Of a stretch of 64,000 nucleotides of DNA, positions 57,720 through 64,000 are shown piece by piece (position 1 is the first letter of the stretch; each line of letters opens with the position of its first letter). The DNA is from Nitrospirillum amazonense. Its GTDB lineage: Bacteria; Pseudomonadota; Alphaproteobacteria; Azospirillales; Azospirillaceae. The notes below the pieces were generated by a model. That model was not told where the DNA came from, ran no database searches, and saw only the letters and a list, made by a program, of their open reading frames with translations. Position numbers and translations under genes: made by a program. The DNA lies in contig NZ_VITN01000011.1 in assembly GCF_007828045.1 (NCBI RefSeq), positions 124,001 to 188,000 on the forward strand, written 5' to 3'.

Positions 57720-58316
57720 ATGGTGCGGCCCATGTTCGTCCCCACCAACCTCCCCGCGGAGCCCCCCCTGGCGGAGGCCCGCGCCGCGCTGGCCCTCAGC
57801 TATGCCGACCTGGGCCTGGCGCCGCCGGCCATCACCGCCGTCGCCGCCGTCGCCCTGCCGGACATCGTGCGCCCGCGCCTGGACCATGTCGATGGCATGA
57901 CGGCGGCCCTGGCCCGCCACGCCGGCGGCCCGGTCAGCGTCAACGTCCAGGCCCGCACCCGCGACCAGGGTCCCGGCTTCGACCGCCTGCGCCGGCTCGT
58001 CATCCTGGCGGCGCGGGCCGATGGGCGCCCCCTGGCCCTGGGCCTGCTGAGCGTCGATCTATTGGCCCTGCCGCCCCCCGTGGCGGCGGAGGCGCTGGCG
58101 GAAAGGACGCCCTTCGGCACCCTGCTGGCCGATGCCGGCCTGCCCTTCCTCAGCCGGCCGCGGCTGTTCTTCACCCTGGCGGCCGATGCGGCACTGGTCC
58201 GCCTGTTGGGTGGGGCGGAGGGCGAGATGCTCTATGGCCGCCTGGCCCACCTGGCCCTCACCCTGCCCGGCGCCGAGCGCCCCGTGGCCCGGGTGGTGGA
58301 AATCCTGCGGCCCTGA
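57720..58316 (+). CDS. Hypothetical protein, possibly chorismate-lyase-like fold
   Basis: 198-aa protein of uncertain family, rich in Ala, Leu and Pro. The segment ERTPFGTLLADAGLPFLSRPRLFF faintly resembles the UbiC/UTRA-like pattern in which a 'PLG.LL...G' turn precedes an Arg-rich strand, but the similarity is too weak to assign function. No signal peptide or membrane segment. Codon use is GC-rich at third positions like its neighbours, supporting coding. The start is uncertain: ATGs at 57720 and 57732 both lack a good ribosome site. It is divergent from rpsB and convergent with the lysR gene. Confidence 0.6.
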   Translation: MVRPMFVPTNLPAEPPLAEARAALALSYADLGLAPPAITAVAAVALPDIVRPRLDHVDGMTAALARHAGGPVSVNVQARTRDQGPGFDRLRRLVILAARADGRPLALGLLSVDLLALPPPVAAEALAERTPFGTLLADAGLPFLSRPRLFFTLAADAALVRLLGGAEGEMLYGRLAHLALTLPGAERPVARVVEILRP

Positions 58317-58323
58317 ACCGGGG

Positions 58324-59214
58324 TCACAGCAGCGCCGGCAGTTCCCGCCGCAGCAGGTCCAGCACCAGCCGCACCTTGGGCGGCACCTGCCGGCTAACGG
58401 GATAGAGCGCGTGCAGGTCGAAGCCCGGCACCCGGTGGCCGGGCAGCAGCGGCACCAGCCGCCCCGCCGCCACGTCCGCCGCGCACACCGGCGCCTGCAA
58501 CACGCCGATACCGGCCCCGCCCAGCAGCAGGGCATGCGCCGGCCGCCAGTGGCCGAGGCTCATCCTTATCCGTATAGGTGTGGCGATGGCCTTGCCGTCT
58601 TCGGTCACCAGCGGCAGCCGGCCGTTGGCGAACAGGCCGCCGACCCGCACGAAGTCATGGCCCCCCAGATCATGCGGCCCCGCCGGCGCGCCGTGGCGCT
58701 CCATATATTCGGGCGCGGCCACCAGCAGGCGGCGGACGTGGCCCAGGGGTCGGGCGACGAAGGCGCCCTCCCCGCTGTCGCCCAGCCGCAGGGAAAGATC
58801 CACCCCCTCGGTCACCGGATCCACGACGCGGTCATTCAATACCAAGTCGATGTCGAGATCGGGGTGCGACCGGCGCAGGCGCAACAGGATGGGCGGCAGC
58901 AGCACCTCACCCACGCCATGAGGCGCCGCCAGGCGCAGCGTGCCGCGCAAGGGTTGGTCCGGGCCCACGGCGGCGACGGCATCGGCCGCCGCCTCCAGCG
59001 TCTGCCGGGCGCGTTCGTAGAAGACGGCGCCGGCGTCGGTCACGGACAGGGAGCGGGTGCTGCGCAACAGCAGGCGGCTGCCCAGGTGGGCCTCCAGCCG
59101 CTCGATGCGTTCGCTCACCGCCGGCTGGCCCATACCGAGGTCGCGGGCCGCCGCCGACAGGCTGCCCCGTTCCACCACCCGGACATAGACGCGCATCGCC
59201 ATCAGCAAATCCAT
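58324..59214 (-). CDS. LysR-family transcriptional regulator
   Basis: 296 aa with an N-terminal winged HTH (MDLLMAMRVYVRVVERGSLSAAARDLGMGQPAVSERI broken across residues 1-37) and a periplasmic-binding-protein-like effector domain from about 90. It resembles the many LysR regulators that control a neighbouring divergent enzyme gene. The lactonase-like gene starts 113 bases away, with a T-N11-A palindrome 14 bases upstream of the lysR ATG. The effector is unknown. Confidence 0.92.
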   Translation of the reverse strand: MDLLMAMRVYVRVVERGSLSAAARDLGMGQPAVSERIERLEAHLGSRLLLRSTRSLSVTDAGAVFYERARQTLEAAADAVAAVGPDQPLRGTLRLAAPHGVGEVLLPPILLRLRRSHPDLDIDLVLNDRVVDPVTEGVDLSLRLGDSGEGAFVARPLGHVRRLLVAAPEYMERHGAPAGPHDLGGHDFVRVGGLFANGRLPLVTEDGKAIATPIRIRMSLGHWRPAHALLLGGAGIGVLQAPVCAADVAAGRLVPLLPGHRVPGFDLHALYPVSRQVPPKVRLVLDLLRRELPALL

Positions 59215-59227
59215 GGGCGCGGACCTT

Positions 59228-59242
59228 ATCGGTTTTTCCGAT
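59228..59242. promoter_or_regulatory. LysR-type operator
   Basis: ATCGGTTTTTCCGAT is a perfect inverted repeat (five-base arms, five-base spacer) and fits the T-N11-A rule for LysR binding sites. It lies between the lysR gene and the divergent metallo-hydrolase gene. Confidence 0.6.
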
Positions 59243-59326
59243 GAATGTAATCAACGAACCCCGCCTATCCGCCCAGTACCCCGATGGCTGACATTGCGGG
59301 CACCCCTTACCCCAAGGAAGCCCTCC

Positions 59327-60118
59327 ATGAGCGACATCCGGCTTTACTTCTTCCAATCCGGCACCCAGCGCTGCAAGGCGCACGACATCCGCATGAACCA
59401 GGGGGATGGCGCCGACTATGAGATCCCCGTGCCCTGGTTCCTGCTGACCCATCCCCGGGGCAACGTCGTGCTGGACGGCGGCTTGGCGGCGGAGGGGCTG
59501 GCGGACCCACGCGGCTATTGGGGCGACACGGTCGACGTTTTCCGCCCGGTGATGACGCCGGACCAAGGCTGTGTCGCCCAGTTGGCGACGCTGGGCCTGG
59601 CCCCCGGTGACATACGCCACGTGGCGCTGTCGCACCTGCATTCCGACCACACCGGCGCCATCGGCCGTTTCCCCGGCGCCACCCACATCGTGCAGCGGCG
59701 GGAGCATGAGTACGCCCACGCCCCCGACTGGTTCGCCGCCGGCGCCTACACCCGCCGCGACTTCGATCGCCCCGGCCTGGATTGGCGCCTCCTGGAGGGC
59801 GACGCGACCGATGGCCACGATGTGTTCGGCGATGGCGTCCTGCGCCTGGTGTTCACGCCCGGCCATTCGGTCGGTCATCAATCCTTCCTGGTCACCCTGC
59901 CCCGCAGCGGCGCCTGGCTGCTGGCGGCCGACGCCGTCTACACCCTGGACCATTGGAACGAGAGGGCGCTGCCGGGCTTCCTGGCCTCCGCCGTGGACAC
60001 GGTCCGGTCGGTCCGCAAACTGCATGCGTTGGCGGAGCGGACCGGCGCCACGCTGGTACCGGGCCATGACCCGGAGGTATGGCCCCGCTTCCGGCTGGCG
60101 CCGGGCTATTACGACTGA
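59327..60118 (+). CDS. N-acyl homoserine lactonase-like MBL-fold hydrolase
   Basis: 263-aa metallo-beta-lactamase-fold enzyme of the AttM/AiiA-type lactonase family. The zinc motif HLHSDH is near residue 104, followed by FTPGHSVGHQS, the bridging aspartate in LLAADAVYT, and the distal histidine in LVPGHDPE. The early segment VPWFLLTHPRGNVVLDGG is typical of AHL lactonases. No signal peptide, so cytoplasmic. Substrate could be an acyl-homoserine lactone or another lactone. ATG at 59327 has AAGGAAG upstream. It is divergent from lysR and overlaps the convergent hydrolase gene by ten bases. Confidence 0.87.
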   Translation: MSDIRLYFFQSGTQRCKAHDIRMNQGDGADYEIPVPWFLLTHPRGNVVLDGGLAAEGLADPRGYWGDTVDVFRPVMTPDQGCVAQLATLGLAPGDIRHVALSHLHSDHTGAIGRFPGATHIVQRREHEYAHAPDWFAAGAYTRRDFDRPGLDWRLLEGDATDGHDVFGDGVLRLVFTPGHSVGHQSFLVTLPRSGAWLLAADAVYTLDHWNERALPGFLASAVDTVRSVRKLHALAERTGATLVPGHDPEVWPRFRLAPGYYD

Positions 60119-61023
60119 CGCAGGAAGTCGGCGATCAGCCGGGCGATCAGGTCCGGCGCATCCTCCAGGCAGTAATGGCCCACGCCGGGCAGTTCATGAA
60201 CGGCGGCGGCCGGGAACAGGTCGCGGAACAGCGGCAGGAAGTGCCGCGCCTGCAAGGTGCGGTCTGCCATCCCCCAGATGGCCAAGGCGGGTCTGGTGCG
60301 GATGGCCCGCATGGCCGCGGCGTCAGGCATTTCGAACCGGTGTGCGCCCGTGGCGAAGCCTTTGGCCCAGCCGATGGCGCCCAGGCAGTCCGCCGGGGTG
60401 GCGAAGGGCGCGCCATAAGCCGCCAGCCAGCTGTCGGTGACCACACCCATGTCCTCAAAGCCATTGAGCTTCAGGGTGCTGAGGATGGTGTAGCCCAGCT
60501 GGCCCAGCACCGTTTCCAGGCTGCCGTCCGCGTGCGCCTTGAGTATCCATTGGAACCAGGGCGCCGTCGCGGCATTGGCCAGCAGCCGGTCAAGCTGGTC
60601 GGGCTGGCCAAAGGATACGGGGCCGTTGGTGGAAATCACCCGTTTGACGCGATCCGGATGGCGGGCGGCCAGCCCCATGCCCGTCGGCCCGCCGAAATCG
60701 TGCAGCACCAGCGTGATGTCGCGCAGGTCCAGCGCCAGAATGAAGCGCTCCAGATTGTCGATGTGATCCTGCAGCCAATAGCTGCGGTCCGGCGGCGTGG
60801 CGCTTTTGCCGAAGCCCATATGGTCCGGCACCACCACGCGATGCGTGACGCTCAACGCCGGGATCAGGTGGCGGAACAGGTAGCCCCAGGTCGGCTCCCC
60901 ATGCAGGCACAGCACCACCTCGCCCTCACCCTCATCCACATAGTGCATGGGAAAGCCGGGGGCGTTGGTGATATGGGAGGCGAAGGGAAAGGTGCCGTCG
61001 AAGGTGGCATCGGCGGGGATCAT
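60109..61023 (-). CDS. Haloalkane-dehalogenase-like alpha/beta hydrolase
   Basis: 304 aa with the oxyanion motif HGEPTWGYLFR near residue 41, as in haloalkane dehalogenases, and an aspartate nucleophile in LHDFGGPTGMG where most esterases have serine. The acid is likely in WGMADRTL and the base histidine in GVGHYCLED. An Asp nucleophile points to dehalogenase or epoxide-hydrolase chemistry; the usual second halide-binding Asn after HG is Glu here, which occurs in subgroups. Substrate unknown. It is divergent from an HxlR regulator with palindromes between. Confidence 0.85.
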   Translation of the reverse strand: MIPADATFDGTFPFASHITNAPGFPMHYVDEGEGEVVLCLHGEPTWGYLFRHLIPALSVTHRVVVPDHMGFGKSATPPDRSYWLQDHIDNLERFILALDLRDITLVLHDFGGPTGMGLAARHPDRVKRVISTNGPVSFGQPDQLDRLLANAATAPWFQWILKAHADGSLETVLGQLGYTILSTLKLNGFEDMGVVTDSWLAAYGAPFATPADCLGAIGWAKGFATGAHRFEMPDAAAMRAIRTRPALAIWGMADRTLQARHFLPLFRDLFPAAAVHELPGVGHYCLEDAPDLIARLIADFLRQS

Positions 61024-61036
61024 GGCGGTCGCTCCG

Positions 61037-61096
61037 ATATGGTTTCAAATTAAAACCATATGAGACGTATCGCTTGAGGTTTTAATTTGCAACCTC
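61037..61096. promoter_or_regulatory. Paired HxlR-type operators
   Basis: ATATGGTTT (61037-61045) and AAACCATAT (61053-61061) form a perfect inverted repeat around CAAATTA. A second repeat, GAGGTT...AACCTC, spans 61076-61096. Both contain a GGTTT-AAATT-like core in a short AT-rich gap between the divergent hydrolase and HxlR genes. Confidence 0.62.
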
Positions 61097-61133
61097 TATA
61101 TCCAGGCCATCATCGGCATGAGGGGAGACCGCC

Positions 61134-61589
61134 ATGGTCAAGCGCACCAGCCACCAGGACTCGCTGTGCGGCGTCGCCCGGCCGCTGGACGCCATCGGCG
61201 ACGGCTGGTCGCTGCTGATCATCCGCGACGCCTTCGACGGCCTGCGCCGCTTCGGGGAGTTCCAGAAGAATTTGGGCTTGGCCAAGAACATCCTGGCCGC
61301 CCGCCTGCGCACCCTGGTGGCCCACGGCATCCTGCGGACGGTGCCGGCCGCCGACGGCGGCGCCCACCAGGACTATGTGCTGACGGCCAAGGGGCGCGGC
61401 CTGTTCCCGGTGTTGGTTGCCCTACGCCAGTGGGGCGAGGACCATTTCTTCACCGCCGATGAGCCACACGTGCGCCTGCTGGACAAGCGCACCGGCAAAC
61501 CCTTGCGCCGCCTGGAACCCCAGGCCCAGGACGGCACCCCGCTGGCGCCGGAGGATACCGTGGTGCGCTTTCCGGTGGAAAATCCTTAA
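61134..61589 (+). CDS. HxlR-family transcriptional regulator
   Basis: 151-aa winged-helix protein with the HxlR pattern: CGVARPLDAIGDGWSLLIIR, then RRFGEFQKNLGLAKNILAARL, then the wing LVAHGILRTVP. A C-terminal extension of about 50 residues (DEPHVRLLDKRTGKPLRRLEP) is frequent in the family. It has a strong ribosome site (GGGGAG) before ATG at 61134. It likely represses the divergent dehalogenase-like gene and itself through the two palindromes. Many HxlR proteins respond to electrophiles or quinones. Confidence 0.92.
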   Translation: MVKRTSHQDSLCGVARPLDAIGDGWSLLIIRDAFDGLRRFGEFQKNLGLAKNILAARLRTLVAHGILRTVPAADGGAHQDYVLTAKGRGLFPVLVALRQWGEDHFFTADEPHVRLLDKRTGKPLRRLEPQAQDGTPLAPEDTVVRFPVENP

Positions 61590-61656
61590 ACCCTGCATCG
61601 CTTCTGCACAAAACCCCGTTTAAGCTGGCGGGCAACGACGACGCGGTGGGGTGGTG

Positions 61657-63534
61657 ATGGCGACGGACGGCACAGCGGCGACAACGGCACAGACGGCGGG
61701 GCGGCCCCCTGACGTTTTCGTTACCCGCCTGGTGGCGGCCCTGGTCCAGGCGGCGGGACTGTACCTGCTGGCCGAGGCGGCGACGAAGCCGCTGGCCTGG
61801 CCCGCGACCGTTCCCGAGCTGTTCACGCCCCTGGCGATGGTTCTGTCCCTGATCCCCTTGCTCGCCCTGCTGGGGGTGGGACAGATCGCCTGGCGGCCGC
61901 TGCTGATATGGATCCTGGTGGCGACCGTGATCGTCGCCGGCCTCGGCTATCATACGGAAGCCCGCCTGCCGGAAGCCCACCTGCCATCCGCCGGCTCGGC
62001 CATGGGGTCGAAGGAGGCTCCCTCGCTGATCTGGGGCCACATCGACGTGTGGCTGAGCATCGCCGGCGGCCTATTCATCGCCCATGCCCTGGTGGTGGAC
62101 GCGGTCATCGAGCGGCGTTGGCGCCCCAGCTATCCGCGCCATTTTGACACCGCCTGGAAGCAAGGAGTGCAGGCAGCCCTGACCGTGGTGTTCACGGGTG
62201 TGTTCTGGGGTGTGCTTTATCTCGGCGCCGGTCTGTTCAATCTGCTGAAGATCACCTTCTTCGAACGACTGATCCACCACGACTGGTTCGCCATCCCCGC
62301 CACCACCTTGGCCATCGCGGGCGCCGTGCACATCACCGATGTGCAGCCCGCCTTGATCCGGGGCGCGCGCGCCCTGGCGCTGACCCTGTTCTCCTGGCTG
62401 CTGCCCCTGCTGGTGGTCATCGTCGTGGGCTTCCTGGGCAGCCTGCCCTTTCTGTCCTTGCAACCGCTCTGGCAGACCCATTTCGCCGCCAAGCTGCTGC
62501 TGACGGCGTCGGCGCTGCTGATCTTCCTCATCAACTGCTGCTATCAGGATGGCGCGGTGGAGCGAACCGCCATCGCCGCCAAGCGCTGGGCCGGCACCGT
62601 GGGCGCGTTGGCGCTGCTGCCCTTGGTGGCGCTGGCCGCCTGGGCGCTGAGCTTGCGGGTGGGGCAGTACGGCTGGAGCGTGCAGCGCGTGGTGGCGGCC
62701 GCCATTGTCCTGGCCCTGGCCGCCTACACCATCGGCTACGTCGGCGCCGTGCTGCGCGCGCCCAGCCCACATGGGCCCCAGTGGCTGCGCTTGCTGGAAA
62801 TCACCAACCACGTCTCCGCCCACCTGGTGCTGATCCTGCTGCTGGTCCTGTTGACGCCCGTGGCCGATCCCGCCCGGCTGATGGTGGCCGACCAGATGGC
62901 CCGGCTGCGCGCGGGCGTTGTAGCGCCGGACAAGATCGACATCGTTACCCTACGCTTCGACGGCGCCCGCTGGGGCCAAGACGCCACGATCGCCCTGAAC
63001 CAGATGACAGCGCCCCAATGGACGGCTGAACAGACTGCATTGCTGCACAAAGCCGCGCAAGCCTCCCTGGAAAAGGCAAACCGTTATCAGGTGTGGCATC
63101 AGTTCCCCACCACGGAGCCGACTGAGGACGAATTGCGAAAGCGGCTGGCGGTCTATCCCCCCGGGCATCCCATCCCTTCGGCGTTCTTGAAGACCTATTC
63201 CGAGGAAGGGGCGATGTGGCCGCGTGCTGGCTGCGGTCACCCCACCGAAAGATGCGCCGCTTATTTCCTGACGCTCATGCCTGGAACACCGGAAGCCATC
63301 TTCTTGCTGGATGGCATGTCGGCCGCCGTGTACGAGGTGGACACCGCCGGTACATGGCACAAAACAGGTTATGTACTAGGCGACCTTACGAACTGTAACG
63401 CCCTGGAGCAGTCCTTCAAGCAAGGGGCAGTCACCACCGTTCCCCATCCTTGGCCGGACCTGATGGTTGGCGGCATCCGGCTGGAAATTAACCGAGCCGA
63501 TTTCGGCTATCATACCTGCCCCACCAGCCCCTGA
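61657..63534 (+). CDS. DUF4153 domain-containing membrane protein
   Basis: 625-aa inner-membrane protein of unknown function. About ten to twelve transmembrane helices fill residues 25-420, including LTVVFTGVFWGVLYLGAGLFNLL and LFSWLLPLLVVIVVGFLG, and the arrangement matches DUF4153. A soluble C-terminal region of some 200 residues follows (DKIDIVTLRFDGARWGQDAT...). Two further in-frame GTG codons precede the chosen ATG at 61657, which has GGTGGGG upstream. GC at third positions falls toward the 3' end. No operon partner is evident. Confidence 0.85.
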   Translation: MATDGTAATTAQTAGRPPDVFVTRLVAALVQAAGLYLLAEAATKPLAWPATVPELFTPLAMVLSLIPLLALLGVGQIAWRPLLIWILVATVIVAGLGYHTEARLPEAHLPSAGSAMGSKEAPSLIWGHIDVWLSIAGGLFIAHALVVDAVIERRWRPSYPRHFDTAWKQGVQAALTVVFTGVFWGVLYLGAGLFNLLKITFFERLIHHDWFAIPATTLAIAGAVHITDVQPALIRGARALALTLFSWLLPLLVVIVVGFLGSLPFLSLQPLWQTHFAAKLLLTASALLIFLINCCYQDGAVERTAIAAKRWAGTVGALALLPLVALAAWALSLRVGQYGWSVQRVVAAAIVLALAAYTIGYVGAVLRAPSPHGPQWLRLLEITNHVSAHLVLILLLVLLTPVADPARLMVADQMARLRAGVVAPDKIDIVTLRFDGARWGQDATIALNQMTAPQWTAEQTALLHKAAQASLEKANRYQVWHQFPTTEPTEDELRKRLAVYPPGHPIPSAFLKTYSEEGAMWPRAGCGHPTERCAAYFLTLMPGTPEAIFLLDGMSAAVYEVDTAGTWHKTGYVLGDLTNCNALEQSFKQGAVTTVPHPWPDLMVGGIRLEINRADFGYHTCPTSP

Positions 63535-63830
63535 ACGTTCCGTTTGACAGCGAGAATCGCATCCCTTTTCGGGAACCGTGCAGGCTCGCATCCGCTTCCT
63601 GAAAGGAAAGACCGGAGGCGGCTGGTGGTGATGTCCACCATCCAGCAGCGGCGACCTTTGCATCCCCACGCAGAGCCCGGCCCTCCGCCAACAGCGGCAA
63701 GGGCAAAAGATGACCGCCAAGGCGACAAGGGCGGAGACAAGAACGGCGGCGGCGTGGGGATGGGGATGGGCAGCGGTGGCTTCAGCTTCGGCGCCCCCCA
63801 CGACGCCCATGACCACCATGTGTGAAAGCC
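63535..63830. other. Gap with an uncertain small Gly/His-rich ORF
   Basis: No secure gene lies between the DUF4153 gene and the AraC fragment. A plus-strand frame from ATG at 63631 to 63825 would encode 64 aa ending in a glycine-rich stretch (GGGVGMGMGSGGFSFG) and a His-rich tail (HDAHDHHV). An overlapping minus-strand frame also stays open. The first half has unusual codons for this genome, so coding is doubtful. Confidence 0.25.
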
Positions 63831-64000
63831 CTAAGCGGACATCCGGACGGCGTCCCGGTAGGTCTTGGGGGACGCGCCGGTCACGCGCTTGAAGGCGGTG
63901 CTGAAGGCGCTTTCGGAGCTGTAGCCCAGCGACTGGCCGATGACCGCCACGGGGGTGCCCCCCTCGCGCAAGGCGCGTTCGGCCAGGCGCATGCGCCATT
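63831..64000 (-). CDS. AraC-family transcriptional regulator, C-terminal part
   Basis: The minus strand from the window edge to a TAG at 63831 encodes WRMRLAERALREGG...VAVIGQSLGYSSESAFSTAFKR...GASPKTYRDA, the second helix-turn-helix of the AraC/XylS domain with its conserved GYSSESAFSTAFKR segment. The start lies beyond position 64000. No target gene is visible. Confidence 0.9.
   Translation of the reverse strand, partial: WRMRLAERALREGGTPVAVIGQSLGYSSESAFSTAFKRVTGASPKTYRDAVRMSA

Noticed and set aside
63376-63999. A 207-codon minus-strand frame at the right edge
   Set aside because: It is out of frame with the AraC helix-turn-helix read from the same strand and continues antisense into the DUF4153 gene.

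Overview
The window is a high-GC chromosome segment from an alphaproteobacterium, most likely Rhodospirillales/Azospirillaceae. The basis is gene content and order: eno-ftsB-pdhA-pdhB-pdhC-lpd-lipA-coq10, tpiA-secG-pyrG-kdsA, trpGDC-moaC-moeA-lexA, and rpsB-tsf-pyrH-frr-uppS-cdsA-dxr-rseP-bamA-skp-lpxD-fabZ-lpxA-lpxI-lpxB are all alphaproteobacterial arrangements, and LpxI replaces LpxH. The species assignment is inference.

Region 1 (1-5.5 kb) is the striking part: an RNA repair and RNA quality-control island. On the minus strand, in transcription order, lie an exact sigma-54 promoter (3770-3755), a bacterial Ro60 gene (rsr, 3670-2126), a 780-base stretch without a protein gene, then rtcB and the beginning of rtcA. 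The sigma-54 activator rtcR is divergent (3921-5510). The gap between rsr and rtcB holds five tandem Y-RNA-like genes. Each has a GGYGAAUGC Ro-binding-type motif on its 5' strand and a closing 3' strand; four have a GRAC/GUYUM-type inner helix supported by compensatory changes, and each has a tRNA-like core. In four units the core is a circularly permuted tRNA whose acceptor stem is capped by a loop. Two units are opened in the D loop and two at the anticodon; the fifth keeps only the T arm and one hairpin.

Region 2 (5.5-24.9 kb) begins with a decayed metallo-beta-lactamase-fold gene and a secreted S9 peptidase. The pyruvate dehydrogenase operon follows (pdhA, pdhB with its own lipoyl domain, pdhC, lpd, lipoate synthase, coq10/ratA), then ftsB, eno, a low-GC ankyrin gene on the opposite strand, kdsA, pyrG, secG and tpiA. 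The divergent ppiD gene leads into trpE.

Region 3 (24.9-42.2 kb) holds trpE, a small copper-chaperone-like protein, a divergent polysaccharide deacetylase with a coupled leader ORF, then trpG-trpD-trpC-moaC-moeA and lexA. comEC, gltX, gltA, a small membrane protein, a ComB-family phosphatase, and a MocR regulator facing an EamA transporter follow.

Region 4 (42.2-57.5 kb) is one long minus-strand cluster for translation factors, isoprenoid and phospholipid precursors, outer-membrane assembly (rseP, bamA, skp) and lipid A synthesis.

Region 5 (57.5-64 kb) is accessory: a LysR regulator facing an AHL-lactonase-like enzyme, a haloalkane-dehalogenase-like hydrolase facing an HxlR regulator, a DUF4153 membrane protein, and the 3' end of an AraC regulator. 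Palindromic operators are visible in the divergent LysR, HxlR and MocR intergenic regions.
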